Shown: positions 1-6,232, numbered from the stretch's first letter. The stretch: DNA of 7,838 bases from CAYWFF01 sp964458085 (GCA_964458085.1 CAYWFF010000038.1:1-7838), one strand, 5' to 3'. Notes: a model not told the origin generated them from the letters alone. Made by a program: numbers and translations.

Positions 1-666
1 TCCGCACTTAAAGCTTTGGAAGGTGACGCAGAAGCAGAAAAAGGAATTCTTGAACTTATGAAGCAGGTCGACGAATATATCCCTGATCCTGAGCGTGAAA
101 CTGACAAACCTTTCCTTATGCCAGTTGAAGACGTCTTTTCCATCAAAGGACGCGGAACAGTTGCTACAGGTAGAGTTGAACGGGGAGTTCTGAAACTCAA
201 CGAAGAAATTGAAATTGTTGGTCTTAAACCAACTCAAAAGACAGTCGCAACCGGGCTTGAAATGTTCAGGAAAATGCTTGATGAAACTCAAGCAGGAGAC
301 AACGTCGGAATTTTGCTTCGGGGAATTGAAAAGGATCAAATTGAAAGAGGTCAACTTTTAGCCAAGACAGGTTCTATTACTCCTCATACCGAGTTTGAAG
401 CAGAAGTTTATATTCTTTCAAAAGATGAAGGTGGAAGACACACACCATTCTTTACGGGTTACAAACCTCAGTTCTTTATTAGGACTGCTGATGTGACGGG
501 TGAAGTTACACTTCCTGAAGGCATCGAGATGGTGATGCCAGGAGACAGCGCAAAGATGAAAGTTAAACTGATTGCACCAGTAGCAATGGAAGAAGGCTTT
601 AGATTTGCTATCCGAGAAGGCGGAAGCACAGTCGGAGCGGGTGTAATTACAAAGATCATTTCTTAA
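1..666 (+). CDS. tuf: Elongation factor Tu, C-terminal part (5' end outside window)
   Basis: EF-Tu is the GTPase that carries aminoacyl-tRNA to the ribosomal A site. The frame is open from the first base of the window and gives 221 residues, beginning with the SALKALEGD stretch near the end of the G domain; the G1-G4 GTP-binding motifs lie upstream of the window. What remains is the linker (YIPDPER), domain 2 (DVFSIKGRGTVATGRVERG) and domain 3 (SKDEGGRHTPFF, YKPQFFIRTADVTG, LPEGIEMVMPGD, and the terminal RFAIREGGSTVGAGVITKI). All are close to canonical bacterial EF-Tu. An apparent start at position 16 is internal and is not the real start. It ends in TAA, 27 nt before rpsJ, the normal tuf-rpsJ neighbourhood, and is probably cotranscribed with it. 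Confidence 0.98.
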   Translation, partial: SALKALEGDAEAEKGILELMKQVDEYIPDPERETDKPFLMPVEDVFSIKGRGTVATGRVERGVLKLNEEIEIVGLKPTQKTVATGLEMFRKMLDETQAGDNVGILLRGIEKDQIERGQLLAKTGSITPHTEFEAEVYILSKDEGGRHTPFFTGYKPQFFIRTADVTGEVTLPEGIEMVMPGDSAKMKVKLIAPVAMEEGFRFAIREGGSTVGAGVITKIIS

Positions 667-693
667 GTTCATTTATTGCACATTTAGAAGACC

Positions 694-1002
694 ATGGCAG
701 CAGGACGACTCAGAGTCAAGCTTAAAAGTTACGACCACCGCGTTATTGACGAAGCGGCTTTGAAGATATTGGATACAGCCATGGCAACCGGTGCCAAGAT
801 AGTAGGCCCCATTCCCCTTCCTACCAAACGTTCAATTATTCCTGTATTAAAGTCTCCTTTTACCGATAAAGATGCTCAGGAACATTTTGAAGTTTTGGTT
901 CATAAACGCCTTATTGATATTTTGGAGCCCACCGGCCGCACTATTGACTCTCTCTCCAATCTCGACCTCCCAGCAGGTGTCAGTATCGAAATAAAAATGT
1001 AA
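694..1002 (+). CDS. rpsJ: Small ribosomal subunit protein uS10
   Basis: S10 belongs to the 30S head; as NusE it also joins NusB in transcription antitermination. The 102-residue product has the usual family length and hallmarks: RLRVKLKSYDHRVID at the N terminus, GPIPLPTKRSIIPVLKSPF (the extended tRNA/rRNA loop), then the EHFEVLVHKRLIDI segment and a C-terminal SIEIKM. The ATG at 694 gives the canonical N terminus; only a weak purine run (agaag) precedes it, so Shine-Dalgarno pairing is poor. It normally heads the S10 operon and is directly followed by rplC. Here the next gene is an rRNA-methylase homologue and rplC lies 5.6 kb further on. No terminator is visible after it, so transcription may continue into the next gene. 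Confidence 0.98.
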   Translation: MAAGRLRVKLKSYDHRVIDEAALKILDTAMATGAKIVGPIPLPTKRSIIPVLKSPFTDKDAQEHFEVLVHKRLIDILEPTGRTIDSLSNLDLPAGVSIEIKM

Positions 1003-1041
1003 TCTTTCTTCAAGTGATAAATTGTTTTATTGTTATGTAAC

Positions 1042-1596
1042 ATGAGTATATTTGCCTCACGGGCTGGGGAAAAGCTGCAGCATGCGCTTACTACCTTTAA
1101 TATTTCCGTTAAAGACTTAATTTGTGCTGATTTTGGGGCTTCAACCGGAGGATTTACGGATTGTTTACTGCAAAATGGCGCTTTAAAAGTTTACTCAGTT
1201 GATACTGCTTATGGAGAATTTGCCTGGAAATTACGGAACGACCCCAGAGTGGTTGTGTTGGAAAAAACAAACGCTATGCATGTAACACTCCCTGAGAAAG
1301 TAGAATTCATTACTATTGATGTTGGTTGGACCAAACAAAAGCTAATTCTTCCCAATGCCTTTGCCAATCTAAAACCAGAAGGTACAATTATTTCTCTTAT
1401 AAAACCCCACTATGAAGCGGAAAGAAAGTACATCCATAAAGGCAAACTTCTGGAAGAAAAAATTCCGGAAGTTTTAGAACAAGTAAAAACAGACATTGCA
1501 GTTACGGGTGGAGAAGTTCTTAGCTTAACTGAATCTCCCATACAGGGAGAAAAAGGGAAGAACAAAGAATTCTTGGCACTTATCAAAAGAAAATAA
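1042..1596 (+). CDS. TlyA/FtsJ-type RNA methyltransferase lacking the S4 domain
   Basis: A 184-residue Rossmann-fold SAM methyltranscferase domain related to TlyA, which 2'-O-methylates rRNA in other bacteria. Residues 6-12 (SRAGEKL) match the TlyA SRGGxKL signature. SAM motif I is DFGASTGGF (about 30-38), followed by WKLRNDPRVVVLEKTNA, LIKPHYEA and SPIQGEKGKNKEFL. A possible FtsJ-like catalytic K-D-K-E set is K11, D93, K121 and E176. Usual TlyA proteins (about 240-270 aa) carry an N-terminal S4 RNA-binding domain. Here only 39 nt separate the ATG from the rpsJ stop, so that domain is absent. The segment after D93 reads GWTKQK rather than the usual SFISL-type TlyA sequence, suggesting a divergent subgroup. 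A TTG at 1030 would add four residues, but the ATG at 1042 fits the homologous start better. No Shine-Dalgarno is visible. An RNA target is inferred from the family and the ribosomal neighbours; older annotations call such proteins hemolysin A. Confidence 0.82.
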   Translation: MSIFASRAGEKLQHALTTFNISVKDLICADFGASTGGFTDCLLQNGALKVYSVDTAYGEFAWKLRNDPRVVVLEKTNAMHVTLPEKVEFITIDVGWTKQKLILPNAFANLKPEGTIISLIKPHYEAERKYIHKGKLLEEKIPEVLEQVKTDIAVTGGEVLSLTESPIQGEKGKNKEFLALIKRK

Positions 1597-1616
1597 AACC
1601 AAGCTGTTGTTTTATT
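1592..1616 (+). repeat. Inverted repeat at the 3' end of the methylase gene
   Basis: AATAAAAC (1592-1599, overlapping the TAA stop) and GTTTTATT (1609-1616) form a perfect 8-bp inverted repeat with a 9-nt loop. The stem is AT-rich with no T-run after it, so it is a poor intrinsic terminator and may only protect or pause the transcript. An alternative pairing is AACCAA (1597-1602) with TTGGTT (1615-1620). Confidence 0.35.
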
Positions 1617-1627
1617 GGTTAAGTAAG

Positions 1628-1633
1628 TATACT
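1628..1633 (+). promoter_or_regulatory. Possible -10 box of the CYTH gene
   Basis: TATACT ends 10 nt before the ATG at 1644. A TTGTTT (1607-1612) lies 15 nt upstream, shorter than ideal. If used, the transcript would have a leader of only a few nucleotides, matching the lack of a Shine-Dalgarno. Weak evidence. Confidence 0.3.
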
Positions 1634-1643
1634 GAAAGCTAGA

Positions 1644-2219
1644 ATGAGCAACACTGAAATTGAAATTCAGGTTAAGATTGAAAATTCTAAAGTGTTACGA
1701 AGTTTTCTCGCTGCAAACGCTTCATTTAAATATAAAACCGCTCAAAAAGACACTTACTTTACTCCGGCTCATCGGGAATTTACGGCAGTACGTCCGATTA
1801 CTGAATGGCTGAGGCTTAGGGACACTGAAGGAAAATTTGTTATTACTTATAAAAAATGGCATTACGATAATGACGGAAGGAGCCATTTTTGTGATGAATA
1901 TGAAATAAAAATAGATGATTATGATAAAGCTCATGCGGTATTTAAAGCACTTGATATGAAACATTTGGTAACTGTAGAAAAAATACGTGATATCTACCAA
2001 TTCAAAAACTTTGAAATTTCTCTGGATGAAATCAAGAACTTAGGATCATTTGTGGAAATAGAGTACAAAGGCAAAGAAAAAAAAGAACCAAAAGAAGTAA
2101 CTGAAAGTATGCTGAATCTTCTGAAAGAAATCGGAGTCGGAAAAATTGAACGCAATTACCTTGGGTATCCATTTCAGTTGATGTTCCCAAAGGAAATTGC
2201 ATGGGAAACAGTTGTATAA
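1644..2219 (+). CDS. CYTH-domain protein (class IV adenylate cyclase CyaB-like)
   Basis: A 191-residue single-domain member of the CYTH (CyaB/thiamine triphosphatase) superfamily of tunnel-fold enzymes that act on triphosphate substrates with divalent metal. The N-terminal EIEIQVKI (5-12) is the characteristic acidic/basic strand, here ExExQxK. Further conserved charged strands are LRLRD (56-60), ITYKKWHYD (67-75), DEYEIKI (84-90), VEKIRDIY (111-118), SLDEI (126-130) and FVEIEYKG (137-144), which together would line the tunnel with Arg, Lys and Glu. The YFTPAHREF and WHYD motifs recall CyaB-like proteins. The ATG at 1644 lies 10 nt after a TATACT box, so a very short leader is possible. Substrate (ATP, thiamine triphosphate, tripolyphosphate or another) cannot be told from sequence; family assignment is firm, activity is not. 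Confidence 0.85.
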   Translation: MSNTEIEIQVKIENSKVLRSFLAANASFKYKTAQKDTYFTPAHREFTAVRPITEWLRLRDTEGKFVITYKKWHYDNDGRSHFCDEYEIKIDDYDKAHAVFKALDMKHLVTVEKIRDIYQFKNFEISLDEIKNLGSFVEIEYKGKEKKEPKEVTESMLNLLKEIGVGKIERNYLGYPFQLMFPKEIAWETVV

Positions 2220-2239
2220 TTAACATAGTTTAATATTCC

Positions 2240-2497
2240 ATGCCAGGAAAAAGAAATAGTTCTTCAAGCAACCGCCCACCAGGATATGAAGATGGGATGA
2301 GGGGACTGGCTGGGAAGATGACAAGGTGGGGTGAGCTGGAAGAGAGAGAGGTTAGTAGTTTGGCTTATGAAATATCTCAAGGACCGGATAATGTGGATCC
2401 TATTACTAATTATAGAACAGCAGAAAATATATTGACCCAGAGAAACATACTTCAACTGATAGAGGAGCGTCAAAGGAGAAGAGGTAAAGAAGGCTGA
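2240..2497 (+). CDS. Small protein of unknown function
   Basis: An 85-residue reading frame starting 20 nt after the CYTH gene on the same strand. No family is recognised. It has a polar, Ser/Asn/Pro-rich N terminus (SSSSNRPPGYEDGMRG), a central helix-prone stretch (ELEEREVSSLAYEI), and a strongly charged C-terminal helix (ILQLIEERQRRRGKEG). There is no signal peptide, membrane segment or cysteine. The basic tail could bind nucleic acid, but that is speculation. It ends in TGA, unlike most genes here. There is no Shine-Dalgarno before the ATG; a TATAAT at 2215-2220 lies 19 nt upstream. Spacing and strand suggest it is the last gene of the tuf-rpsJ transcription unit. It could be lineage-specific or a chance frame, though no better gene occupies this interval. 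Confidence 0.55.
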   Translation: MPGKRNSSSSNRPPGYEDGMRGLAGKMTRWGELEEREVSSLAYEISQGPDNVDPITNYRTAENILTQRNILQLIEERQRRRGKEG

Positions 2498-2510
2498 AAC
2501 CTCACTAACA

Positions 2511-2587
2511 AAAAGTTTTATCTCGACACCATATAATGGAGTTGAATTCCGTTGGTTCCAATTGTTTTGTAATCCAAAAGTTTATCT
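2511..2587 (+). repeat. Imperfect short direct repeat in the convergent gap
   Basis: AAAAGTTTTATCT (2511-2523) and AAAAGTTTATCT (2576-2587) differ by one T and flank about 50 nt between the convergent small gene and the methyltransferase gene. No clear terminator hairpin is seen in the gap apart from a 4-bp TTGG-TT-CCAA palindrome. Possibly chance in AT-rich DNA. Confidence 0.3.
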
Positions 2588-2595
2588 GCCATAAA

Positions 2596-3222
2596 TTATT
2601 CAACCTTCTCTGCAATAGTATAAATTAAAGTGTCAGAAAGTGCATTGGAGTCTTCATGTCGTTCTTCAGTTTGAGAAATGATTATAAAGTTGGCGTTTTG
2701 CAGATGTTGCCTCACGGAGTCTTTAGTGAAAAAGTTAAAAAACATGCTTTCCCCATACATTAGAGGTTCATTTACAATTTTATCGGGCTCGCCTTTTTGG
2801 ACAATCAGAAGCATTTTTCCTTTGGGTTTCAAAACCCGTTCGAATTCATGCAGTGTCTCATGCACTTCTCCATAACATATGTGAATTAGAGAATAGGCAG
2901 AAAGAATTCCATCAAAAGTATTGTCAGGAAAGTCTAAGTGCCGCATATCCATCTTTTGAAAGGTTACACCCGGCACTTTCTTTTGGGCAATTGCGATCAT
3001 GCGCTCAGACAGATCAATGCCGGTAACTTGAAATCCTTTATCTTTCATATAGCTTGCAAACTGTCCCGGACCAGAGCCAATATCCAAAATTAAGCCCTCA
3101 GGTGGAAGCATTTTTAAAAATGTAGCGATATGAGGAGTATCGGACAGATCGTTAAAATAGGTATCAGTATAGATATCCGCGATTTTTTCGTAAGTGTTAA
3201 CTGCAAGTTGGGTACTATCCAT
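2596..3222 (-). CDS. Class I SAM-dependent methyltransferase
   Basis: A 208-residue protein of the UbiE/Methyltransf_11-like group. An N-terminal helix with a YEKIADIYTDTYFND motif (11-25) precedes the SAM-binding fold: motif I ILDIGSGPGQF (45-55), the acidic end of strand 2 in GIDLSERMI (68-76), motif II region MDMRHLDFPDNTFDGI (91-106), and VLKPKGKMLLIV. This family methylates small molecules, lipids or proteins; the substrate cannot be read from the sequence. The ATG at 3222 lies 2 nt beyond the TAA of the peptidase gene upstream on the same strand, indicating translational coupling or at least cotranscription. There is no Shine-Dalgarno. It ends convergently against the small plus-strand gene, with about 98 nt between them. 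Confidence 0.9.
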   Translation of the reverse strand: MDSTQLAVNTYEKIADIYTDTYFNDLSDTPHIATFLKMLPPEGLILDIGSGPGQFASYMKDKGFQVTGIDLSERMIAIAQKKVPGVTFQKMDMRHLDFPDNTFDGILSAYSLIHICYGEVHETLHEFERVLKPKGKMLLIVQKGEPDKIVNEPLMYGESMFFNFFTKDSVRQHLQNANFIIISQTEERHEDSNALSDTLIYTIAEKVE

Positions 3223-3224
3223 AT

Positions 3225-4490
3225 TTATTTATTCTGCATCAATGGATTACTTGATCTTTTGAAAGGTGACTGTTGGGGTGGTGTTCCCTCTATAAGTACC
3301 ACTTGTCCGTTAATGTCACCTTCTTTTTGTGTTGTTGCTTTTTTCCACAATTCTGGGGATACACCAATACCTTTCTCGTATGCTTTCATTCCTGCAAGCA
3401 AGTTGCCTTTGTCTATATTCATTAATGGATCATGTATCAAAATTTCAGATAAATCTTCCCTAATCCCTCTTACAAGAACAAAGTGATTAAAACCATTTTT
3501 ACCATTATATCTGTCATTTATAAGGGCAAATATAGGTGTAATGGACTCTTGGAAATGTTTGTGAATAGCTTCAGGAGAGTTGTAACCAAAAGCGGTCTTT
3601 ACTTCAAAGCCACGCTCTTTCATGACCCTGACTAATTTTATGAAGCTTGTAACACCGTCCTTTACTACTTCCAATTCTTCTGTTAATTTGTTTAGTAATT
3701 CCTTTTTAGCTTCGTCGTTGCACTTGTTCGTTTCTTCAGTTAAAACATTTGCTACACAAGCCGCAGCACACTGGCCATCAAATTTTTGTTCTACATAGTA
3801 TTTATCCTGTGGGTGAGATTCGGTTTTTTTAACTTCAGGAAGTTTTATGGCATATATTAATTCTCCGTTGTTATAATTACCCTTTATCTTGTATGATTCG
3901 GGGTAAAGATACTCCATAAGAATGTTTGATGTGGCTTGGGTAAGAGTGGGTAGGATTTTTCCTTCGCTATTTCTTGTTCCGTAAACTACCCACGTATGAC
4001 CACCATCTGCTCCATAAAAAACGTAACCTTTTTCTAACAAATCTACTTTTTCTTCATAAGTCAGTGTGGTTATGTCTTGCCATCCGTATTCGACACCATG
4101 ATTGATAAGCCATTCTTGCATTTCCCATGCTCCCAACTCTCTACCTCCCTCGCTTATGGGTTTTCCTGTATTGTCAACACGGTGAGATATGCGATCACCA
4201 AGTCCTATTGCTGCTATCCAATCTGTTGAATAAATATTACAGGCTAACCTAGCATTATCATAACGAGAATTGGTAAATACACTATTTCGCATTCTGTAGT
4301 AGGAGTCATATTGTCTATAAAGATTGTCTATCTGATCGTACAAAGCGTTGATCTGGGCATCCGTTAGGTTGCCATCATACAGTCTGTCAGAGATATCGCT
4401 TAGTTGTTGACTTACGTTATCCATTAGATCTGAATATTCTTCTACTTTAGTTTTTATTTTTTCGTCTTTTATTTCATCTGGATGCAACAT
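3225..4490 (-). CDS. C39-like cysteine peptidase, probably the C-terminal part of an interrupted Tat-exported protein
   Basis: A 421-residue reading frame. Residues 5-70 are charged and helix-forming (probable coiled coil). Residues 80-215 form a first domain with NARLACNIYSTDW (C84) and ADGGHTWVVYG (H165), a pattern reminiscent of papain-like hydrolases but not assigned to a family. Residues 228-400 resemble peptidase family C39: YYVEQKFDGQCAAACVANVL supplies the oxyanion Gln (Q240) and nucleophile Cys (C241), NHFVLVRGI the His (H336), and HDP the Asp (D354). C39-type enzymes cleave peptides, often leader peptides. The ATG at 4490 is the first possible start after an in-frame TGA at 4533-4535; the 14 codons between are open and contain no start codon. 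There is no signal peptide and no Shine-Dalgarno here, while the frame upstream encodes a Tat signal, so this is probably the body of a larger exported protein. It is followed after 2 nt by the methyltransferase. Confidence 0.75.
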   Translation of the reverse strand: MLHPDEIKDEKIKTKVEEYSDLMDNVSQQLSDISDRLYDGNLTDAQINALYDQIDNLYRQYDSYYRMRNSVFTNSRYDNARLACNIYSTDWIAAIGLGDRISHRVDNTGKPISEGGRELGAWEMQEWLINHGVEYGWQDITTLTYEEKVDLLEKGYVFYGADGGHTWVVYGTRNSEGKILPTLTQATSNILMEYLYPESYKIKGNYNNGELIYAIKLPEVKKTESHPQDKYYVEQKFDGQCAAACVANVLTEETNKCNDEAKKELLNKLTEELEVVKDGVTSFIKLVRVMKERGFEVKTAFGYNSPEAIHKHFQESITPIFALINDRYNGKNGFNHFVLVRGIREDLSEILIHDPLMNIDKGNLLAGMKAYEKGIGVSPELWKKATTQKEGDINGQVVLIEGTPPQQSPFKRSSNPLMQNK

Positions 4491-4532
4491 TTCGTATGTT
4501 TCTACCCCAAGGGCAAGAGTAACCTGTTGTGA

Positions 4533-4535
4533 TCA
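4533..4535 (-). other. In-frame TGA between Tat-signal ORF and C39-like ORF
   Basis: Read on the minus strand, the codons run GAA TGA TCA CAA. After the TGA come 14 sense codons and then the ATG at 4490, with no frame change. Either the gene carries a nonsense mutation, the TGA is recoded, or one base is wrong in the assembly. No convincing bacterial SECIS hairpin is seen directly downstream (only a short CCC/GGG pair), and other genes here give no sign of TGA reassignment. Confidence 0.8.
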
Positions 4536-4844
4536 TTCGTGAGGATCTGGATTTTTACGTGCTTCTTTTATGGCTGGGACGAGATGGTAGGCTGGTAAGA
4601 ACCCTGCCTGTGTATCTGTTACTTGCGGATGTAGTGAGGCACGTTTTGGGGCTATATCTTTCCTGAGCTGGCTGAGGTAGAGATAATTTTTTTCGTGTTC
4701 TTCTGCTCCAATTTCCGTAAGTGGTGCTGCAAGTATTTTATCTGCACCTGTAGCCATTGCAGCACCCGTTCCTAAAAAGAATCCCCCAGCCTTTAAAACG
4801 TCTCTTCGGGAAAGTACAGGTGTTCTGGAAGCTTCCTCAGACAT
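4533..4844 (-). CDS. Twin-arginine signal ORF, probably the N-terminal part of the C39-like protein
   Basis: A 103-residue frame opening with a textbook Tat signal peptide: SRRDVLK (12-18) followed by a glycine/alanine-rich hydrophobic stretch (AGGFFLGTGAAMATGA) and a likely cleavage region near ILAAP (37-41). Tat export carries folded proteins across the cytoplasmic membrane. The remaining 60 or so residues are polar, helix-prone and carry no recognisable domain. It stops at a TGA in exactly the same frame as the peptidase ORF downstream (the two ATGs are 354 nt apart, 118 codons). A stand-alone Tat signal with a short featureless tail would be odd, so a single gene of about 539 codons broken by TGA is the likelier reading. 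A promoter-like pair (TTGTCC and TATGCT) lies just upstream. No Shine-Dalgarno is visible before the ATG. Confidence 0.75.
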   Translation of the reverse strand: MSEEASRTPVLSRRDVLKAGGFFLGTGAAMATGADKILAAPLTEIGAEEHEKNYLYLSQLRKDIAPKRASLHPQVTDTQAGFLPAYHLVPAIKEARKNPDPHE

Positions 4845-4867
4845 AATTGTAGTTATTACTTCAATCT

Positions 4868-4897
4868 AGCATACGGTTGTTTAATTTGCTAGGACAA
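4868..4897 (-). promoter_or_regulatory. Putative promoter of the Tat/C39 gene with overlapping inverted repeat
   Basis: On the minus strand, TTGTCC (4897-4892) and TATGCT (4873-4868) are separated by 18 nt. A transcript would start near 4861, about 17 nt before the ATG at 4844. A perfect 6-bp inverted repeat (CTAGCA at 4866-4871 and TGCTAG at 4887-4892) overlaps both boxes and could be an operator. Assigned by eye only. Confidence 0.45.
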
Positions 4898-4943
4898 TTC
4901 TGTTTAGGGAAAACTACTTACCATTTTAAACACTTACTCTTGA

Positions 4944-5186
4944 CTAAACTTCCTTCTCAACTGTGATGGTGCATTCGGAAACTAAGGCTGCGATTGCTCC
5001 TACTGCAGCGAGGACCGGTGCAAGGACCGCTCCGACAACTCCAATTGTCAGAGGAAATACTGCCAGGGTTTTATCGTCTTTATCTTTTATAGTAATTTTT
5101 CTGATATTTCCTTCTTTTATAAGCTCTTTTACTTTGGCAATCAGTTTATCGCCGTTAATTGTGTAGGTTTCTTCTTTTTTTGTCAT
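4944..5186 (-). CDS. DUF4342 family protein
   Basis: An 80-residue protein matching the DUF4342 pattern as I know it: an N-terminal helical part (GDKLIAKVKELIKEGNIRKI), a short strand pair (ITIKDKDDKTLAVFPL), a hydrophobic TIGVVGAVLAPVLAAVGAIAAL-type stretch (residues 47-68) and the ending SECTITVEKE. The role of the family is unknown; the hydrophobic segment may lie in or on the membrane. The frame extends to an ATG at 5195, but GGAG directly abuts that codon, whereas it lies 9 nt before the ATG at 5186, which I choose. This is the only clear Shine-Dalgarno in the window. It ends in TAG. It follows the esterase gene by 62 nt on the same strand and may be cotranscribed with it or use its own weak promoter. 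The hydrophobic core might suggest a bacteriocin, but the family resemblance argues against that. Confidence 0.85.
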   Translation of the reverse strand: MTKKEETYTINGDKLIAKVKELIKEGNIRKITIKDKDDKTLAVFPLTIGVVGAVLAPVLAAVGAIAALVSECTITVEKEV

Positions 5187-5205
5187 TATTCTCATCTCCA
5201 GCTCA

Positions 5206-5233
5206 ACTTTAGATCTGTACAGAAAGAGTGCAA
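5206..5233 (-). promoter_or_regulatory. Possible promoter and palindrome upstream of the DUF4342 gene
   Basis: On the minus strand, TTGCAC (5233-5228) and TAAAGT (5211-5206) lie 16 nt apart. Between them sits a perfect 10-bp palindrome, TCTGTACAGA (5214-5223), placed where a repressor would bind. Both boxes are imperfect, so this is a weak call. Confidence 0.25.
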
Positions 5234-5248
5234 GTTAAAAAAGAATAG

Positions 5249-6232
5249 TTAAATTCCGAAGAAATTAAGTATTTCAGTTGTGGCATTTATGTCTTTGGTG
5301 ACAGAACCTATTACTGATTTTGGTAAATATTGAATACTTCCCGGCCAGGTGTGTCCGCCGTTTATTATCTTATAAAGGACAACCCAAGCATTGTTTTGAC
5401 AGGTTTTGTAGGAAATTTTTTCCACTGATGTCGAATCATTTTGTGAGTCAAATGTGTTAGTTGTCTTTTTGCTGCTATTACAAACGTTAAAACTTAACCA
5501 CTTTGAAACTGTTTTATCAGTAGATAACACTCTGCCCTGTTTAAGAAAAGTCCCTCTTACTTCTCCGCCGCTCCAGGGCATAATCGGATCTTTGGTGCCA
5601 TTAAAAATTACCAGAGGGCGTTTAATTTGGGGTTTGCAACTTTTGTCTATATCAAGGGGTAAGTTGGCAGCGACGACGGCAAAACCGGCAAAAGTCTCGG
5701 ACGCTTCACAAGCCAGTCTCAAAGTCATCATTCCGCCGTTTGATATACCTGTAACATATACTCTTTTTGTGTCTATGGGGAAACTTTTACGGGTTTCATC
5801 AACTACTCTTTTCAGAAAACTGACATCATCAATTTGTTTTGCGAAAGCAGTAAAAGAGTCAATATTTCGTCCATCATTCCAATGCTTTTCGTACCCTTCA
5901 GGATAGATGATTATTGCTTTTCCCAAGGCTGCAGTTTGTGACAAACTTGTCAAAACTTCCATGGAAACGGAAGAAGTGAAACCTCCATGAAGCGCAAGAA
6001 TTACAGGCATATTTGAATGGGTTATTTTCCTGGGTGTGACTACCACGAATTTCCGGTTATTTCCGTCAACCATAATTGATTTGGTGGTTCTGTTAACAAA
6101 AACTCCACCATTTACTTCATCCGGTGTTTTGGCACGGTTTTGTATGACAAGAGCGCCGAAAAGAGCAAGAAAAGTAATAATAAAGATCTGAAGAACTAAG
6201 AGAGGCGTATTTGTTTTTTTCTTTTTTGCCAC
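5249..6232 (-). CDS. Membrane-anchored esterase, LpqC/PHB-depolymerase-like alpha/beta hydrolase
   Basis: A 327-residue alpha/beta hydrolase of the LpqC/poly(3-hydroxybutyrate) depolymerase/feruloyl esterase group. The N terminus is KKKK followed by one hydrophobic helix (about 10-31) without a lipobox or clear cleavage site, so it is probably a signal anchor with the enzyme outside the membrane. Family marks are LHGG (81-84, oxyanion hole), HWNDGR (117-122), DDVSFLKRVVD (135-145), nucleophile Ser164 in GISNGG, Asp215 in NGTKDPIMPW, and His294 in GGHTWPG: a complete catalytic triad. Four cysteines (175, 199, 251, 278) could form two disulfides, which fits an extracytoplasmic site. The start is GTG at 6232 with only a weak CAGG upstream; the next residues give the basic end expected of an anchor. 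Substrate is unknown: acetylated or feruloylated polysaccharide, polyester or another ester. It has its own promoter, divergent from rplC. Confidence 0.9.
   Translation of the reverse strand: MAKKKKTNTPLLVLQIFIITFLALFGALVIQNRAKTPDEVNGGVFVNRTTKSIMVDGNNRKFVVVTPRKITHSNMPVILALHGGFTSSVSMEVLTSLSQTAALGKAIIIYPEGYEKHWNDGRNIDSFTAFAKQIDDVSFLKRVVDETRKSFPIDTKRVYVTGISNGGMMTLRLACEASETFAGFAVVAANLPLDIDKSCKPQIKRPLVIFNGTKDPIMPWSGGEVRGTFLKQGRVLSTDKTVSKWLSFNVCNSSKKTTNTFDSQNDSTSVEKISYKTCQNNAWVVLYKIINGGHTWPGSIQYLPKSVIGSVTKDINATTEILNFFGI

Noticed and set aside
3130..3486. A 118-residue plus-strand frame
   Set aside because: It is antisense across the junction of the methyltransferase and C39-like genes, both well supported.
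4533..4535. Selenocysteine or code-25 (UGA = Gly) readthrough
   Set aside because: No convincing SECIS hairpin follows the TGA, and none of the conserved genes in the window uses in-frame TGA; kept only as a question in the findings.
4944..5195. DUF4342 protein as a bacteriocin precursor cleaved by the nearby C39-like peptidase
   Set aside because: The hydrophobic GVVGAVLAPVLAAVGA stretch is tempting, but there is no double-glycine leader, the sequence fits the DUF4342 family, and no ABC transporter is nearby.
5454..5906. A 150-residue plus-strand frame
   Set aside because: It is antisense to the esterase, whose catalytic motifs are clear; this frame shows none.
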